This document shows positions 19,248-20,691 of a DNA stretch of 20,691 nucleotides, one piece after another (within the stretch, counting starts at the first letter, position 1; every line of letters starts with the position of its first letter). Made by a program: the position numbers and the translations under genes. Source of the DNA: a virus; the IMG/VR virus record IMGVR_UViG_3300042673_000738, positions 1 to 20,691 of that record. One strand, given 5' to 3'. The notes beneath the pieces were generated by a model. It was not told the origin of the DNA, made no database searches, and saw nothing but the letters and a program-made list of their open reading frames with translations.

Positions 19248-19586
19248 TTAAAGTCCTTTTTTGTTTAGTGCCCGCTTGGCCATTGTGTCAACAGTGTCGC
19301 GAGCCTGATCCACAGTCATGTTTGGTGCACCTTCTACAGCACCTTTGAATATGATTTCGGTGTCAGTGACATCGGCAATTAATTCATTTAGCGGAGCCTG
19401 CTGAACCAGATTGCGCAGTTGAGAGTCAGTTAGGCTGACACCTATGTTGTTGGCCAATTCAAGAAATGCAGCAATAGATATTTTCTTTTGTGCATCTGTA
19501 TCTTGCGCACGTGCCAACAAAAACTGGCTTAATGCAGCCAGTTCTGTTGTGCTTTGTGTAGATACGTCGAATTCGTCAAGTCGCAT
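19248..19586 (-). CDS. Hypothetical structural/assembly protein (112 aa)
   Basis: A 112-residue soluble, helical protein: MRLDEFDVSTQSTTELAALS, then a region FLELANNIGVSLTDSQLRNL that looks like a helix-turn pattern, and a C-terminal ARDTVDTMAKRALNKKGL. Its ATG overlaps the TAA of the scaffold-like gene (TAATG). Position behind a scaffold-like protein suggests a head-assembly or neighbouring virion role, as in T4-like phages where small core proteins cluster, but no T4 homologue can be named. Confidence 0.7.
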   Translation of the reverse strand: MRLDEFDVSTQSTTELAALSQFLLARAQDTDAQKKISIAAFLELANNIGVSLTDSQLRNLVQQAPLNELIADVTDTEIIFKGAVEGAPNMTVDQARDTVDTMAKRALNKKGL

Positions 19587-20575
19587 TACTTGGTTTTCTT
19601 GGCAAAAGGATTTTTCTTTTTGTCCGCAGCAGCCTTCTTCATTGATTCTTTCTTGTTGCCGTCTTTGTCTAAATCAATGTAGTCGGGTTTAGCAGCTTCG
19701 GCTACGTCACGGCGTTCACGACCCAAGCCGGCACCACCTAACGGTGTTGGCTCTTCTTCGTCAGCTGGTGCAGCTTCAGCATCGACATCAAGTTCGGCTC
19801 CTATTTCTGGGGCAGGCTCAGCGTTTAAGTCAGCACCCATGTCTGCAGCAGGCTCAGCACCTGGTACAACTGGAGCAGTACCTGTCAATGTGCCTTGTGC
19901 GCCTTCTAAGGCTGTCTTACCTTGTTGCACACTGGACAACAACTGTGTAAGTGCGGCAGCAGCAGCTGATTGATAAGCAGTGGCTTGATCAACACCCATG
20001 TCGTTCTTGATTGAATCTGTCAAGGCTGGCAGATCTTTAAACTGCATGGCGCTGATCTGTTCCAGCATTTTTTGTACTTGATCAACCATGTCTTGTGCAG
20101 CCAACACAACTTGAGCTTGTTGGATTTCGCTTTCGCGTAGTCTGCGACGTGCTTGCATTGATTCTTTCTGCATAGAAGCAGTAGCAATGGCTCCCACCAG
20201 CTTTTGCTCTTCAGGATTGAGAGTTTGGCCAGCTTGCGATTTTTTCATTGCAGCTTGAACTTTGGGATCTTTGGGATCAACAGCCATGGTAGGTTCTGTA
20301 CCTGGTGCTGCCGGAGCTGGCATAGCAGCCTCGTGCAGGCGTCCTTTGAGACCAGATTCAAGCATAAGCAGTTTGAGATAAGCAGGATCACGTTCGCTTG
20401 AGTGCGATGCAGCACTGGATCTGTGCTCATTGATCAGCCCACGCACACGCATCAGCATATGGCGTGATTCACGCAGAGTAAGATTATTAAACGAAACGGT
20501 TTGACCCAATCGTTGTTCTAATACTTGTGCTGCTTTATCTTGTTGTTTGAGTGCGTCTAGTTCGTGCAGTTTCAT
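19586..20575 (-). CDS. Scaffold-like or internal virion protein (329 aa)
   Basis: The start is set at ATG 20575 (MKLHELDALKQQDKAAQVLE), with AAGGATTCAA upstream and a late element CTAAATAC at 20601-20608; the frame reaches 20620 but that would place the promoter inside the gene. The protein is highly charged and mostly helical, with coiled-coil-like segments (RRRLRESEIQQAQ and QKMLEQISAM), a PAAPGTEPTMAVDPKDPK linker, an acidic Ala/Pro-rich low-complexity region (EPAPEIGAELDVDAEAAPAD) and a Lys-rich end (KKAAADKKKNPFAKKTK). This composition is typical of phage prohead core or scaffolding proteins. The assignment is by composition and context only. Confidence 0.7.
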   Translation of the reverse strand: MKLHELDALKQQDKAAQVLEQRLGQTVSFNNLTLRESRHMLMRVRGLINEHRSSAASHSSERDPAYLKLLMLESGLKGRLHEAAMPAPAAPGTEPTMAVDPKDPKVQAAMKKSQAGQTLNPEEQKLVGAIATASMQKESMQARRRLRESEIQQAQVVLAAQDMVDQVQKMLEQISAMQFKDLPALTDSIKNDMGVDQATAYQSAAAAALTQLLSSVQQGKTALEGAQGTLTGTAPVVPGAEPAADMGADLNAEPAPEIGAELDVDAEAAPADEEEPTPLGGAGLGRERRDVAEAAKPDYIDLDKDGNKKESMKKAAADKKKNPFAKKTK

Positions 20576-20600
20576 CGCGGTTGAATCCTTGTATTTGCCA

Positions 20601-20607
20601 GTATTTA
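20601..20607 (-). promoter_or_regulatory. T4-like late promoter element before the scaffold-like gene
   Basis: CTAAATAC on the minus strand (TAAATAC at 20601-20607), 25 bases before ATG 20575, similar to the elements before the PAAR and tail-spike genes. Confidence 0.55.
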
Positions 20608-20691
20608 GCCAAATTGACACATTTAGTTAATTGTTTTTCTACTGTGTACATTGTGGTTTTTTTGGTTGTTAGCTTAAGGTGCGCAACTTCT

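Noticed and set aside
20535-20651. 38-codon minus-strand ORF beginning MYTVEKQLTKC
   Set aside because: It overlaps the late promoter and the start of the scaffold-like gene, lacks a ribosome binding site, and its second half (RTRRTQTTR) looks like an out-of-frame reading of that gene.
20671-20691. Possible C-terminal end (KLRTLS then TAA) of a gene entering from the right edge
   Set aside because: Only a few codons are visible, so the frame cannot be shown to be coding.
1-20691. CRISPR arrays, tRNA genes, insertion sequences
   Set aside because: No regularly spaced repeats, no cloverleaf with CCA end, and no transposase-like frame were recognised on reading both strands.

Overview
The window looks like part of a T4-like (contractile-tailed) phage genome, probably from an aquatic proteobacterial host. 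The evidence is a class Ia ribonucleotide reductase (nrdA/nrdB) with a glutaredoxin, a PAAR spike-tip protein, a pectate-lyase-fold tail fibre/spike, a phage-type RecB-like nuclease, T4-like late promoter elements (ATAAATA/CTAAATAC), tight gene packing with ATGA/TAATG/GTGA overlaps, and almost all genes on the minus strand. Only two genes (352-1305 and 9365-10099) are on the plus strand. No tRNA, CRISPR array or IS element was recognised. The host is inferred: tripartite tricarboxylate transporters are expanded in Betaproteobacteria and the Fe-S genes are of the beta/gammaproteobacterial Isc type.

Layout. 1-282: start of a minus-strand gene leaving the window, possibly a DNA ligase. 352-1305: an unrecognised plus-strand protein, maybe structural. 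1302-3150: seven very small minus-strand genes (membrane peptides, zinc ribbons, a lipoprotein), three of them behind near-identical sigma70-type promoters with a shared leader; a fourth copy of the promoter core drives the gene at 1-282. 3250-5433: PAAR protein followed by a large hydrophobic structural protein. 5482-9249: a coupled cluster reading tctA - tctC - sulfotransferase-like - 2OG/Fe(II) oxygenase. 9365-10099: SAM methyltransferase. 10096-10643: Sm-like protein and glutaredoxin with its own strong promoter. 10693-16654: tail fibre/spike - 141-aa protein - nrdA - small membrane protein - nrdB - 109-aa protein. 16681-18094: iscU (broken in two) - iscA - RecB-like nuclease. 18192-20575: scaffold-like protein - 112-aa protein - 38-aa membrane peptide - alpha/beta hydrolase - repeat-rich exported protein.

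How the parts fit. RNR and glutaredoxin supply dNTPs. The Isc proteins may support Fe-S maturation during infection. The TctA/TctC pair could raise uptake of a carboxylate or similar solute, although the usual small subunit TctB is missing. The two enzymes translationally coupled behind TctC may act on the imported compound or on a macromolecule, but this cannot be decided from sequence.

The most interesting observations are: (1) a phage-borne TctA+TctC transporter with two coupled enzymes; (2) an IscU gene cut after its first ligand cysteine by what looks like a 7-base insertion that also supplies a ribosome binding site; (3) two late promoters (PAAR and tail spike) sitting in hairpins whose 3' arm covers the ribosome binding site, an arrangement like that of T4 gene e, which would silence read-through mRNA but leave late mRNA free; and (4) a repeated promoter/leader cassette in front of small, probably early, accessory genes.
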